This document shows positions 50,690-59,233 of a stretch of DNA of 64,000 nt, in pieces. A model generated the notes under the pieces. It was not told the DNA's origin, made no database searches, and was given only the letters and a program-made list of their open reading frames with translations. Made by a program: the position numbers and the translations under genes. The DNA is taken from NCBI RefSeq assembly GCF_017872555.1, contig NZ_JAEDOX010000012.1, positions 1-64,000 on the forward strand, read 5' to 3'. Source of the DNA: Ruegeria sp. HKCCSA071. Its GTDB lineage: Bacteria > Pseudomonadota > Alphaproteobacteria > Rhodobacterales > Rhodobacteraceae. Numbering within the stretch: position 1 is the stretch's first letter; each line of letters starts with the position of its first letter.

Positions 50690-51622
50690 TCAAAACGCGA
50701 TGCCATCTCGGAACGGATCATTCGGCGCGAAAACCAATCTGGCTTCCGCCATGATATGTGCCTGCCCGGTCAGGGTGGGAATGACACCCCCGTTCGGGCC
50801 GGGTTGGTAGCTCAGCACATAGGGGCTGCCGATCACGCTTTCCTGCACAATCTCTTCCCCCGCTTCCAGCGCCCCGTTTGCCGCCAGACAGGCGAGGCGC
50901 GCCGAACTGCCAGTACCGCAGGGCGACCGGTCATATTGATTGTCCGGGCACAGTACAAAGTTGCGGCTGTGAACATCCTTGTTGGGGGATTGATCCTGTA
51001 GGATCACGTGGTCGACCAGTTCCCCGTTTTCACCACGCACCCCCTGTGCGATGCAGGCTTGACGTATGGCTATGGTCAAATCGGTCAACGCACGAATGTT
51101 TCCCGGGTTCACCGGGATCGGGCTGGGATCAACAATGAAGAACCAATTCCCACCGTATGCAAGATCGCCGGTGATTGACCCATGGCCGTCAACCTCAATC
51201 TGCACAGCTGCCCGCACGCGCCGGCTCTCGACATTTGTGACGCGCACGGTATTGGCGTCCAGCAACTCCACCGAGATGACCCCGACCGGCGTTTCCACCC
51301 GGTGCGTGCCGGGCCGGATCCGACCCATATGGGCCAGAGTGACACTCAAACCGATGGTGCCATGCCCGCACATGCCCAGAACGGCATCCGCATCGAAATA
51401 GATCACGCCGGTCTCACATCCAGAATCTTCGGGCGCGACCAGAAGCGCCCCCACCATACCGGGCTGCCCACGCGGTTCCAACAAGATGGATTTGTAGAAC
51501 GCCTCATGCTCGGTGGCCAAGCGTCGTGCACGCTCGGCCAGTGGGCCGGACCCCAGATCGGGGCCGCCGTCGAGGATCACCCGCGTAGGCATTCCTCCGG
51601 TGTGACTGTCAATCACATGCAT
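50690..51622 (-). CDS. 4-hydroxyproline 2-epimerase
   Basis: A 310-residue proline racemase-family epimerase with both catalytic cysteines, Cys85 in GMCGHGTIG and Cys235 in DRSPCGTGSSAR. The N-terminus MHVIDSHTGGMPTRVILDGGP is typical of hydroxyproline epimerases. It converts trans-4-hydroxy-L-proline to cis-4-hydroxy-D-proline, the first step of the pathway. The start overlaps the end of the deaminase gene by 10 bp. Compare the cysteine-less paralogue at 47223-48248. Confidence 0.92.
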   Translation of the reverse strand: MHVIDSHTGGMPTRVILDGGPDLGSGPLAERARRLATEHEAFYKSILLEPRGQPGMVGALLVAPEDSGCETGVIYFDADAVLGMCGHGTIGLSVTLAHMGRIRPGTHRVETPVGVISVELLDANTVRVTNVESRRVRAAVQIEVDGHGSITGDLAYGGNWFFIVDPSPIPVNPGNIRALTDLTIAIRQACIAQGVRGENGELVDHVILQDQSPNKDVHSRNFVLCPDNQYDRSPCGTGSSARLACLAANGALEAGEEIVQESVIGSPYVLSYQPGPNGGVIPTLTGQAHIMAEARLVFAPNDPFRDGIAF

Positions 51623-52572
51623 TCAGCAATGACCCCGCCTTGGCCGGACCAATCGGTAAACCAAGTGCGGAACAGGTGGTATTGCTGTTCGCAATAGTTG
51701 CGCTGGGCATCCGTCAACTCGTCGGTTTCGTTGAAGTGCAAACGGTATTCCTCTTCGCCGTTTAGGACCAGCAGGTGTTTGTAATACAGTACCAGATCGG
51801 TGCCCTCGTCAAAGCTGGCCAGCACACCAAAGGCTTCTTCCAGTTCCCGCGCGCGAAGGCGGGCCTCGGCATGACCGGCAGCTGCTTTCTGACACAGGGC
51901 CGCCAGCAGAAGTGCCTCCTTAGGCAAAGCAGTGCCGATCCCCGTGATCGAGCCGGTGGCGCCGCAATTGACGAAGCCATGGTAGACCTCGGTGTCCACA
52001 CCAACCATCAGTGTAACCTGATCATCTTTCGAGGTAATGTGTTCCGCCGCATAGCGCAGATCGCTTTTGCCGCCGAATTCCTTGAACCCAACAAGGTTCG
52101 GATGATCTGCACGCAATTCCAGGAACAGATCGGCGCGCGTCGCAAAGCCGTAAACCGGGCTGTTATAGATGATTGCCGGGATATCAGGTGCAGCCGACAG
52201 GATCGCTTTGAAATGGTTACGCTGCGCCGCGATGGACGATCCACGCGACAATACACGCGGGATCACCATAAGCCCTGCCGCACCAACCTTTTGCGCATGC
52301 GCGGCAAGCGCCACGGCGGATTTCGAATTTATCGCACCGGTGCCGACGACAACGGGCAGTCCGGCCGCGACCAGACGTTCGACACCTTCCATCCGTTCGG
52401 CATCCGACAAGAGAGGCCAGTCGCCCATCGAGCCGCAATAGACTACGGCAGACATGCCCGCTGCGATCATTTCCTTGCCCTTTTTCACCAGCGCGTCGAA
52501 ATCCGGTGTCCGGTCCGGTTTGCAGGGGGTCATCAGGGCTGGCATGGTGCCGGTGAAGATATTCTGGGACAT
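51613..52572 (-). CDS. 1-pyrroline-4-hydroxy-2-carboxylate deaminase (DapA family)
   Basis: A 319-residue member of the dihydrodipicolinate synthase/N-acetylneuraminate lyase family. It has the Schiff-base Lys164 in NLVGFKEFGGKSDL and Tyr136 in AIIYNSPVYGF. In hydroxyproline operons the DapA paralogue deaminates and dehydrates 1-pyrroline-4-hydroxy-2-carboxylate to alpha-ketoglutarate semialdehyde, which feeds the dehydrogenase at 44730-46244. ATG 52572 follows AAGGTCACCTTC on its strand; an upstream ATG at 52620 would overlap the ATPase gene. Confidence 0.88.
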   Translation of the reverse strand: MSQNIFTGTMPALMTPCKPDRTPDFDALVKKGKEMIAAGMSAVVYCGSMGDWPLLSDAERMEGVERLVAAGLPVVVGTGAINSKSAVALAAHAQKVGAAGLMVIPRVLSRGSSIAAQRNHFKAILSAAPDIPAIIYNSPVYGFATRADLFLELRADHPNLVGFKEFGGKSDLRYAAEHITSKDDQVTLMVGVDTEVYHGFVNCGATGSITGIGTALPKEALLLAALCQKAAAGHAEARLRARELEEAFGVLASFDEGTDLVLYYKHLLVLNGEEEYRLHFNETDELTDAQRNYCEQQYHLFRTWFTDWSGQGGVIAECM

Positions 52573-52609
52573 GAAGGTGACCTTCCTAATTGTTTTGGGG
52601 CGGGGGCTC

Positions 52610-53332
52610 TTATCGCACATTCGCCAGGAATTTGCGGGTGTGTTCGGATTGGGCTTCGCTAAAAATCTGGGCGGGCGGGCCGATCTCTTCCATCACGCCC
52701 TGATGAAAAAAAGCAACCCGGTCTGATACATCACGAGCGAAACCCATCTCATGCGTGACACAAATCATCGTCATCCCTTCTTCGGCCAAAAGCCGCATCG
52801 TGTCGAGTACTTCGCCCACCAGTTCAGGATCCAGCGCCGAGGTTGCTTCGTCAAACAGCATGTATTCCGGCTCCATCGCCAGCGCGCGGGCAATGGCAAG
52901 TCGCTGCTGCTGACCACCCGATAAGGACGAAGGGAAGACGTTCAGCTTCTCGCCCAACCCTACATGGGTCAACTGCTTTGCGGCAATGTCACGCGCCTCG
53001 TCCCTCGACTTGCCTTTGACAATCTTCGGGGCCAAAGCAACGTTTTCCAGTGCTGTCAGATGCGGAAAGCTGTTCCATTGCTGGAACACCATCCCCAGCT
53101 TTGTGCGCAGCTTGTTGATGTCGGTGCCTTTTGCATGAACATCAATGCCATCAACCCGGACCGATCCCTGCTGGATCGGTTCCAGCCCGTTGATGCAATA
53201 GAGAAGGGTCGATTTTCCGGAGCCTGACGCGCCAATCACCGACAAAACTTCTCCTTTCTGCACATCCAGATCGATGCCTTTCAGCACATGCAGCGATCCA
53301 AAATACTTGTGCAGGTCGCGTATTTCGATCAT
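52610..53332 (-). CDS. Polar amino-acid ABC transporter ATPase (hydroxyproline uptake)
   Basis: A 240-residue ATPase of the GlnQ/HisP class. Walker A is GASGSGKST, the Q-loop QQWNSFPHLT, the signature LSGGQQQRL, Walker B YMLFDEATSALD and the H-loop VTHEMGFARDVSDRV. ATG 53332 overlaps the permease stop by 4 bp; the frame continues upstream only as shadow of the permease gene. It powers the two PAAT permeases encoded just before it. Confidence 0.92.
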   Translation of the reverse strand: MIEIRDLHKYFGSLHVLKGIDLDVQKGEVLSVIGASGSGKSTLLYCINGLEPIQQGSVRVDGIDVHAKGTDINKLRTKLGMVFQQWNSFPHLTALENVALAPKIVKGKSRDEARDIAAKQLTHVGLGEKLNVFPSSLSGGQQQRLAIARALAMEPEYMLFDEATSALDPELVGEVLDTMRLLAEEGMTMICVTHEMGFARDVSDRVAFFHQGVMEEIGPPAQIFSEAQSEHTRKFLANVR

Positions 53333-53991
53333 TGGGCCCACCTTTTTTCTAGCGACGCAGAATAACGCGAAATCGGATAGCTGAGCGCGAAATAGAACGC
53401 ACCAGCGATTGTCAGGATCAGGAACGGTTCCTGCGTGCGGGTGATCAGGATTTGGCTGGCCTTCAGCAGCTCGACATAGCCCAGAACCGAGACCAGCGCG
53501 CTGTCCTTCATCACACCCAGCGCGACCCCAACCCAAGCGGGGAACACCGCGCGCCCACCGATCGGGAAGACGACATAGCGCAGATCCTGCCAATAGGTCA
53601 TGCCCAGACTGCGCGCGGCGCGACGCATCGGATCACCGACGGCCTCAATCCCGCCGCGCGCCACATTCGCAACCAGTGCTGCCGTATAGATGGACAGGAT
53701 CACCACGCCTGAAGCAAACGGGTCCAGATTGAGCCCGACAATAGGTGCAAAGTTATAAAACAGCACCAGCTGGATGATCAGAGGGACCGACCGGAAAATA
53801 TCCAGAACCGGAGCCAACGTCAGGGTCGCTGCCAGTTTGCCCTCGTACAGAAGCCATCCGCACACCACGCCAATGACCGTTCCTATGGAAATCGAAAGTA
53901 CTGAAATCCAGAGCGTTCGCAGCGCGGCTTCGCCCAGAAACCACAGATCGTTGATGTTGAAGCCGCTGAAGAAGCTGACAGTGGGTTGCAT
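53329..53991 (-). CDS. Polar amino-acid ABC transporter permease 2
   Basis: A 220-residue HisM/GlnP-type permease with about five helices (for example LWISVLSISIGTVIGVVCGWLL). The PAAT-family loop is NVARGGIEAVGDPMRRAARSLGMTYWQDLRYVVFP. It pairs with the permease at 54003-54665, its gene lying 11 bases downstream of that one. It is coupled to the ATPase gene by a 4-bp overlap. Hydroxyproline or its betaine is the likely substrate, from the operon context. Confidence 0.9.
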   Translation of the reverse strand: MQPTVSFFSGFNINDLWFLGEAALRTLWISVLSISIGTVIGVVCGWLLYEGKLAATLTLAPVLDIFRSVPLIIQLVLFYNFAPIVGLNLDPFASGVVILSIYTAALVANVARGGIEAVGDPMRRAARSLGMTYWQDLRYVVFPIGGRAVFPAWVGVALGVMKDSALVSVLGYVELLKASQILITRTQEPFLILTIAGAFYFALSYPISRYSASLEKRWAQ

Positions 53992-54002
53992 CTGTGCCTC
54001 CT

Positions 54003-54665
54003 TCAGTAGCGGAAAAGCCGGGACGCCAGCAGGCGCGAGGCAAGAAGGATGATTTTGACGATCACGTAATAAATGACCGCGGTGACGGCAAAATATTCAA
54101 AGATGCGGAAAGTGCGCGAGGCAAAGAACTGCGTCTCGCCCGACAGCTCCCGGAAGCCGACCAGCATGCCCAGCGAGGACATCAAAACAGCCCAGACCAT
54201 CTGGTTCGTGATCGGATGATAGACAATGCGAAACACCTGTGGGATCACGACGCGTGTGTAGGCCTGCCAGGCGGTCATGCCCAGCGATCGCGACGCGCGT
54301 AACTGTGTCTCGGGGACGGCCTGAAAGCCGCCGCGAAAGTTTTCAGCCAGATAACCGGCGCAATTGAATGTCAGTCCGGCCAGCACGATGAAGTACGGCG
54401 ACAGATGCAGGCCAAAGGCACCAAGCCCGAAGCCGAAAAAGAATAGCTGGAACAACGCCGGAGTATTACGCGCCAGTTCGACCCAGGCTGAGGCGAACCA
54501 GTAAAGCGGCCCTTTCAGGTGCAGTCGCGTCAGCGCCAGACAAAGCCCGATGATGATGCCAAGGACCATTGCCAGCACGGCAACCTGTATCGTCAGCAGC
54601 GATGCTTCAAGCAGGTCCGGTAGGCTTTTCATCACTGGCCGCCAATGGAAGTTATAGTCGAACAC
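54003..54665 (-). CDS. Polar amino-acid ABC transporter permease 1
   Basis: A 220-residue HisQ/GlnP-type permease. It begins with GTG 54665 after a GAGGAACACC box. An unusual short hydrophilic lead (MFDYNFHWRPVMKSLPDLLEAS) precedes the first helix (VAVLAMVLGIIIGLCLALT). The coupling loop is ENFRGGFQAVPETQLRASRSLGMTAWQAYTRVVIPQ. It forms the membrane channel with the following permease. Confidence 0.9.
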   Translation of the reverse strand: MFDYNFHWRPVMKSLPDLLEASLLTIQVAVLAMVLGIIIGLCLALTRLHLKGPLYWFASAWVELARNTPALFQLFFFGFGLGAFGLHLSPYFIVLAGLTFNCAGYLAENFRGGFQAVPETQLRASRSLGMTAWQAYTRVVIPQVFRIVYHPITNQMVWAVLMSSLGMLVGFRELSGETQFFASRTFRIFEYFAVTAVIYYVIVKIILLASRLLASRLFRY

Positions 54666-54692
54666 GGGTGTTCCTCGCGCAATCTACCGGTC

Positions 54693-54720
54693 CTTTCGCC
54701 CGGCCATAGCCGGACGAAAG
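54693..54720 (-). promoter_or_regulatory. Intercistronic hairpin between the hydroxyproline SBP and permease genes
   Basis: CTTTCG-c-CCGGC-cata-GCCGG-a-CGAAAG, an 11-bp stem with one internal mismatch, located in the 72-base gap after the SBP gene. It is the third transporter operon in the window with a hairpin at this position. Confidence 0.6.
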
Positions 54721-54737
54721 CATGGAGCAGGAAAGGG

Positions 54738-55538
54738 TCAGTACATTACGCCGGGAATGCGCAGCTCGGGGGCTTCGCCACCGACATATTTACCCCAATG
54801 CTCCTGATAGCGGCCCGAACGCACCTGGTGGGTCACGAACAGGTTCAGGAAGTTCAGCCAGGTGACATCTTCACGCTTGCCGACAACCGAAGTGTAGTCG
54901 GTGGTCCATGGCATACGAGGACCGGCAACAACAGTGTCATATTGCTGGGTAATCGGCAGCACGGCAGTGTTTGTGGTAATGCCAATATCGGCCTTGCCCT
55001 GAGCTACCGCCAGGAACACTTCGTTTTCGGATTGATAGCCCTGGTAATTGCCTTCTTCACCCCATTCGGCGGCGATCTTCAGCCATTCCTGCTCGGGTAC
55101 CGTGCCGATCGCGGCAGCCACGCGCTTGCCGCGGATATCCTCGAAGGTTTCAATGCTGCTTTCCGCGTTCACCACACCCTGCGCATAATAGATGGCGTAA
55201 GGAATGGTAAAGCCCACGGTCCGCGCCCGTTCGAGGCTGTCCGAGGTTGCTCCGAACACAACGTCTGCGCGTCCGGTGACGATCACTGGCAGGCGTTCGG
55301 CCCAGGTCAACGGCAGGATTTCGGCCTCAACTTCAAGGGCGGCGGCCAGATCATTGCAGTATTCCACGTCAAAACCCGCCGGTTCGTTGTTGGCGTCGCG
55401 ATATCCGATCGGCGGAAAGTCCAACACTACACCGCAGCGCAATGTCCCGCGGTCAACGACATCGTCCAGCGTGTCCGCCATCGCAGGAACCGTGGAGATA
55501 GTGGTGAGGGCCGCCAGTGCGGCGAGTTTCTTGAGCAT
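54738..55538 (-). CDS. Polar amino-acid ABC transporter binding protein (hydroxyproline)
   Basis: A 266-residue SBP of family 3. The signal peptide MLKKLAALAALTTISTVPAMA is followed by TLDDVVDRGTLRCGVVLDFPPIGYRDANNEPAGFDVEYCNDLAAAL. The ligand-pocket region includes GRADVVFGATSDSLERARTVGFTIPY and RGKRVAAAIGTVPEQEWLKI. It is the first gene of the leftward operon that ends with the racemase-family gene at 47223. A strong GntR operator candidate lies 40 bases upstream of its start codon. Confidence 0.9.
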   Translation of the reverse strand: MLKKLAALAALTTISTVPAMADTLDDVVDRGTLRCGVVLDFPPIGYRDANNEPAGFDVEYCNDLAAALEVEAEILPLTWAERLPVIVTGRADVVFGATSDSLERARTVGFTIPYAIYYAQGVVNAESSIETFEDIRGKRVAAAIGTVPEQEWLKIAAEWGEEGNYQGYQSENEVFLAVAQGKADIGITTNTAVLPITQQYDTVVAGPRMPWTTDYTSVVGKREDVTWLNFLNLFVTHQVRSGRYQEHWGKYVGGEAPELRIPGVMY

Positions 55539-55577
55539 GTGATCCTCCCTGAATCAATCAATACGCAGAGGAGTAAC

Positions 55578-55590
55578 GGATATTGTATCC
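55578..55590. promoter_or_regulatory. GntR/FCD operator upstream of the hydroxyproline operon
   Basis: GGATA-TTG-TATCC, a perfect palindrome with a 3-base centre, 40 bases upstream of the SBP start codon. It matches the core of the site before the aldehyde dehydrogenase gene (46275-46289). The remaining sequence up to 55814 contains no gene and no clear repeats. Confidence 0.7.
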
Positions 55591-55814
55591 AACATCCAGT
55601 ATTTTGTTTTGACCTCGACGACCTTCTTGTGGTGACAAGGACATCTTGGAGTGGTGATGGTCTTGAAAAGACTGACTTACCGCGCCCGTAAGGGGTGCGT
55701 TATCGTCGTGAGGCGAATTTCAGCCGGTAAGACCGCCTGACACTTCCAATCAAGCGGTAATGGGGTTCCTTATAGAGAACCGCATTGGCGACCACTGAGG
55801 TCAAGTGCGCTGGT

Positions 55815-56255
55815 TCAGGTTCTGACGGCCTGCAATTCTTCGAGCAGATCCAGAAGTTGATCCAACTTTTCCTGTCCCATTTGTGCCTCGATGTTGCCGG
55901 TGATCGCAAGCGAAGCCGCTAGGTTGTCCGTAAGAATAGATCGGCCTGCATTGGTGATCGTGACCATGGTGCGACGTTTGTCATCACTATCCCGACGGCG
56001 TGAAATCTGGCCTTCGGCCTCCATCGTTCGCAGGATGCGCGTCACACTAGGAAGAAGCAGACATGCCTCGTGAGCGATTGTGCTTTGCTCCACTTCACCA
56101 AGCTCATCTAGCACACGCAAGACGCGCCATTTCTGTTCGGTCAGATGAATGCTTTGCAGCATATCCCGGATCGGGGACATGACGGTTTCCCGCGCGCGCA
56201 ACAGTGCGATTGGAAGGGAGCGGGCGGTGCTTTTGATGTGGCTTTGCGTGGTCAT
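55815..56255 (-). CDS. hpaR: HpaR, MarR-family regulator of homoprotocatechuate catabolism
   Basis: A 146-residue MarR-type winged-helix protein. The recognition region is VEQSTIAHEACLLLPSVTRILRTMEAEGQISRRRDSDDKRRTMVTIT. The N-terminal SLPIALLRARETVMSPIRDMLQSIHLTEQKWRVLRVL is close to the HpaR/HpcR group that responds to homoprotocatechuate-pathway aromatics. It is divergent from hpaF, with which it shares a 112-base control region containing an AACATGTT palindrome. It probably represses the operon until a substrate such as 3,4-dihydroxyphenylacetate is present. Confidence 0.87.
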   Translation of the reverse strand: MTTQSHIKSTARSLPIALLRARETVMSPIRDMLQSIHLTEQKWRVLRVLDELGEVEQSTIAHEACLLLPSVTRILRTMEAEGQISRRRDSDDKRRTMVTITNAGRSILTDNLAASLAITGNIEAQMGQEKLDQLLDLLEELQAVRT

Positions 56256-56308
56256 GCGGTTTTCTAGAATGCTGCAATGGCAATTGCAAAGATTAACAAG
56301 GCAATCTC

Positions 56309-56341
56309 TTGACGTGCGGCTTTGTGAATAATAAACATGTT
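56309..56341 (+). promoter_or_regulatory. Probable promoter and operator of the hpa operon
   Basis: A TTGACG box at 56309-56314 is followed after 17 bases by TAAACA (56332-56337), which overlaps the palindrome AACATGTT (56334-56341). Its place 27 bases before the hpaF start and in the hpaR-hpaF gap fits a promoter blocked by HpaR. The -10 box is a weak match. Confidence 0.45.
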
Positions 56342-56367
56342 AACTAAATACGCAGAAAGGGAAGGCT

Positions 56368-56766
56368 ATGCCGCATTTCCACGTCGAGTATTCCGGCAAT
56401 CTGGAAGACAAGATCGACATGGACGGTCTGTGCGAATGCATACGGGCCACCGCTGCAGGGGTTGAGGCGTTTCCTATGGCCGGAATTCGTGTTCGGGCTA
56501 CGCGGGTTGATCACTATGCCATCGCTGACGGCAACCCGGCGCACGGGTTTGTCGATATCTCGATCCGCCTGAGAGCGGGCCGGCCTAAGGATGTCAAACG
56601 GGACGCCACGCAGCGCATTTTTGAGGCGGTTGAGGCCTATCTGTCCCCCGCCTTCACCGGACATTCCATCGCTCTCTCGCTTGAGATGCGTGACATTGAC
56701 CCAGACCTTTCGCCCAAGACCGGCACGATCCGGCACCATTTGGGCGCCACCAACCAGGAGACCTGA
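56368..56766 (+). CDS. hpaF: 5-carboxymethyl-2-hydroxymuconate isomerase
   Basis: A 132-residue tautomerase-like protein. It begins with MPHFHVEYSGNLEDKIDM, keeping the catalytic Pro2 of the 4-oxalocrotonate tautomerase superfamily, and continues with HYAIADGNPAHGFVDISIRLRAGR typical of CHMI (HpaF/HpcD). It isomerises the ring-cleavage-derived acid after the HpaE step. ATG follows GGGAAGG. It is the first gene of the operon; hpaE begins four bases after its stop. Confidence 0.9.
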   Translation: MPHFHVEYSGNLEDKIDMDGLCECIRATAAGVEAFPMAGIRVRATRVDHYAIADGNPAHGFVDISIRLRAGRPKDVKRDATQRIFEAVEAYLSPAFTGHSIALSLEMRDIDPDLSPKTGTIRHHLGATNQET

Positions 56767-56769
56767 TCC

Positions 56770-58278
56770 ATGAGCGCACTGGGTACGAATATCGAGAAGC
56801 TGGCGGGCTTTCTGGTCCGGTTTAAGGAAACTGGCATCAAAAACCGGATCGCGGGCGAAGATCGCGACGGTTCCGCAGGGGTGTTCCAATCCACATCTCC
56901 CGTCGACAAGTCGGTGATCTGCGATGTCGCCCATGGCACTGCCGAGGATATCGACGCTGCCGCCAATGCCGCTCATGCCGCATTTTCCGATTGGCGTGAC
57001 AAGCCTGCCACTGAGCGCCGCCGCATCTTGCTGAACGTTGCCGATGCGATCGAGGCCCGTGCCGAGGAAATTGCGCTGTGTGAATGCTGGGACACGGGCC
57101 AGACCCTGCGCTTTATGTCCAAGGCCGCACTGCGGGGGGCCGAGAACTTCCGGTATTTCGCGGATCAGGTGGTCCAGGCGCGGGACGGTCAGCACCTGAA
57201 GTCGCCGACCCTGATGAACATCACCACGCGCGTTCCGATTGGTCCGGTGGGCGTGATCACGCCGTGGAACACGCCGTTCATGCTGTCGACATGGAAGATC
57301 GCGCCAGCTTTGGCCGCCGGGTGCACCGTGGTTCACAAACCGGCCGAAGATTCTCCGCTGTCCGCTCGCCTGCTGGTGGAGATCGCCGAAGAGGCCGGGC
57401 TGCCCAAGGGGGTGTTGAACACCGTGAACGGGTTCGGCCCCGATGCGGGTAAAGCGTTGACGGAACATCCGTTGATCAAGGCGATTGCCTTTGTCGGTGA
57501 AAGCCGCACCGGCAGCCTTATCACCAAGCAAGGTGCCGATACGCTCAAGCGGATGCATCTGGAACTGGGCGGCAAGAACCCGGTTATCGTGTTCGACGAC
57601 GCCGATCTCGACCGGGCGCTGGATGCGGTGATCTTCATGATCTACTCGATCAATGGTGAGCGCTGCACGTCATCCTCGCGCCTGCTGGTGCAGGACACCA
57701 TCAAAGACGCGTTCGAGGCCAGGCTGATCGAACGGGTCAACACCATCAAGGTCGGCCATCCGCTGGATCCTGCGACCGAGATCGGGCCACTGGTGACCGA
57801 GGAGCACTATAACAAAGTGACTTCCTATTTTGACATCGCCAAAGAAGACGGTGCGACTGTCGCCGCCGGGGGTGTCAAGGTTGGCGACACAGGGTATTTC
57901 ATTCGCCCAACCCTGTTTACCGATGCCAATAACCAGATGCGTATCGCGCGCGAAGAGATTTTCGGCCCGGTTCTGACCTCGATCCCGTTCTCGACCGAGG
58001 ACGAGGCGCTGCAGATCGCCAACGACACACCATACGGTCTGACCGGCTATGTTTGGACCAATGACCTGACCCGCGCCTTGCGGCTCACCGACAAGCTTGA
58101 AGCCGGGATGATCTGGGTGAACTCGGAAAACGTCCGCCACCTGCCCACGCCGTTCGGTGGCGTCAAGGCATCCGGTATCGGCCGCGACGGCGGCGACTGG
58201 AGCTTCGAGTTTTACATGGAACAAAAGCATATCGGATTCGCAACTGGCCAACACAAAATCATGCAATTGGGCCAGTGA
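56770..58278 (+). CDS. hpaE: 5-carboxymethyl-2-hydroxymuconic-semialdehyde dehydrogenase
   Basis: A 502-residue aldehyde dehydrogenase. GPVGVITPWNTPFMLSTWKIAPALAAGCTVVHKPAEDSP binds the cofactor. The catalytic Glu is in HLELGGKNPVIVFDDADLDRAL and the catalytic Cys in INGERCTSSSRLLV. The C-terminus has NSENVRHLPTPFGGVKASGIGRDGGDWSFEFYMEQKHI, which matches HpaE/HpcC proteins. It oxidises the semialdehyde produced by HpaD. Confidence 0.92.
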   Translation: MSALGTNIEKLAGFLVRFKETGIKNRIAGEDRDGSAGVFQSTSPVDKSVICDVAHGTAEDIDAAANAAHAAFSDWRDKPATERRRILLNVADAIEARAEEIALCECWDTGQTLRFMSKAALRGAENFRYFADQVVQARDGQHLKSPTLMNITTRVPIGPVGVITPWNTPFMLSTWKIAPALAAGCTVVHKPAEDSPLSARLLVEIAEEAGLPKGVLNTVNGFGPDAGKALTEHPLIKAIAFVGESRTGSLITKQGADTLKRMHLELGGKNPVIVFDDADLDRALDAVIFMIYSINGERCTSSSRLLVQDTIKDAFEARLIERVNTIKVGHPLDPATEIGPLVTEEHYNKVTSYFDIAKEDGATVAAGGVKVGDTGYFIRPTLFTDANNQMRIAREEIFGPVLTSIPFSTEDEALQIANDTPYGLTGYVWTNDLTRALRLTDKLEAGMIWVNSENVRHLPTPFGGVKASGIGRDGGDWSFEFYMEQKHIGFATGQHKIMQLGQ

Positions 58279-58332
58279 AACCGGCAGGAGGCCGCGGTAC
58301 GCTGACGTCGGTACACACGAGGAGGAACTGTC

Positions 58333-59175
58333 ATGGGAAAGATCGTACAAGCCGCAAAGATCACGCATGTGCCAAGTATCTGGATGTCCCACACGATGCC
58401 GAAATATAAGGGCATCCGGCAGTCTGCCATTGATGGGTATGCGCGCCTGCGCCAGGACGCGATAGATCGCGAGGTCGAGACCTTTCTTGTTTTCGACACC
58501 CATTGGATCACCAATCAGGGGTTTCACCTGAATACCAAAGAGCACCACAAAGGTCGCTTCATCAGTCATGAACTGCCGCATATGCTAGCGGATATGGAGT
58601 TTGACTATCGCGGCGACCACGCATTGGGCGAAACCATCCTTGATGTTTTGCGCGAGCGCGGCGAGCGGGCACTTGGCCATTCGCACCCCGATATGGGAAT
58701 GGAGTACGGCACACTTCTGCCTATGCATTTCATTAACGATGGATTGAATGCCAGGGTTTTGCCCGTTGCAGTCAACCAGTTCTCGTCGATCCAGGAAAAC
58801 CGCGTCTGGGGCGAGGCCATTGCCGAAGGTATCCGGCGTTCCGACCGGAACGTTTCCATACTGGCATCCGGCTCACTCAGCCATGATTTCACACCGAATG
58901 AACGCTCAGTTGAAGGGCTCAATGCGGTGAACGGTGAATTTAATCGCCAGATGGATATGCGTGTTCTGGAGCTTTGGGAACAGGGAAGGTTTGAAGAGTT
59001 TCTTGAGATGCTTCCGGACTATGCAAAGAAATGTACAGGCGAATGTGCAATGAATGACACCGCTTTGCTGTTTGGAGCACTGGGTTGGGGCAGCTACAAG
59101 GGTGAGATCGACATCTACACCCCGTATTTCGGCAGCTCTGGCACGGGTCAGGCAAATGTCAGCTTTTCGGTGTGA
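58333..59175 (+). CDS. hpaD: 3,4-dihydroxyphenylacetate 2,3-dioxygenase
   Basis: A 280-residue class III (LigB-type) extradiol dioxygenase. The opening MGKIVQAAKITHVPSIWMS, then VFDTHWITNQGFHLN and GRFISHELPHMLADMEFDYRGD, follows HpaD/HpcB of enterobacteria closely. His residues in THW and the later LPMHFIN regions would hold the iron. It cleaves homoprotocatechuate next to the hydroxyl pair to give 5-carboxymethyl-2-hydroxymuconate semialdehyde. ATG follows GAGGAGGAACTGTC, a strong ribosome-binding site. Confidence 0.93.
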   Translation: MGKIVQAAKITHVPSIWMSHTMPKYKGIRQSAIDGYARLRQDAIDREVETFLVFDTHWITNQGFHLNTKEHHKGRFISHELPHMLADMEFDYRGDHALGETILDVLRERGERALGHSHPDMGMEYGTLLPMHFINDGLNARVLPVAVNQFSSIQENRVWGEAIAEGIRRSDRNVSILASGSLSHDFTPNERSVEGLNAVNGEFNRQMDMRVLELWEQGRFEEFLEMLPDYAKKCTGECAMNDTALLFGALGWGSYKGEIDIYTPYFGSSGTGQANVSFSV

Positions 59176-59233
59176 ACCGGACAATCGAACACTAAGATTC
59201 AGTGGCGATCCCGTCACAAAGGAAAGTCAATAA

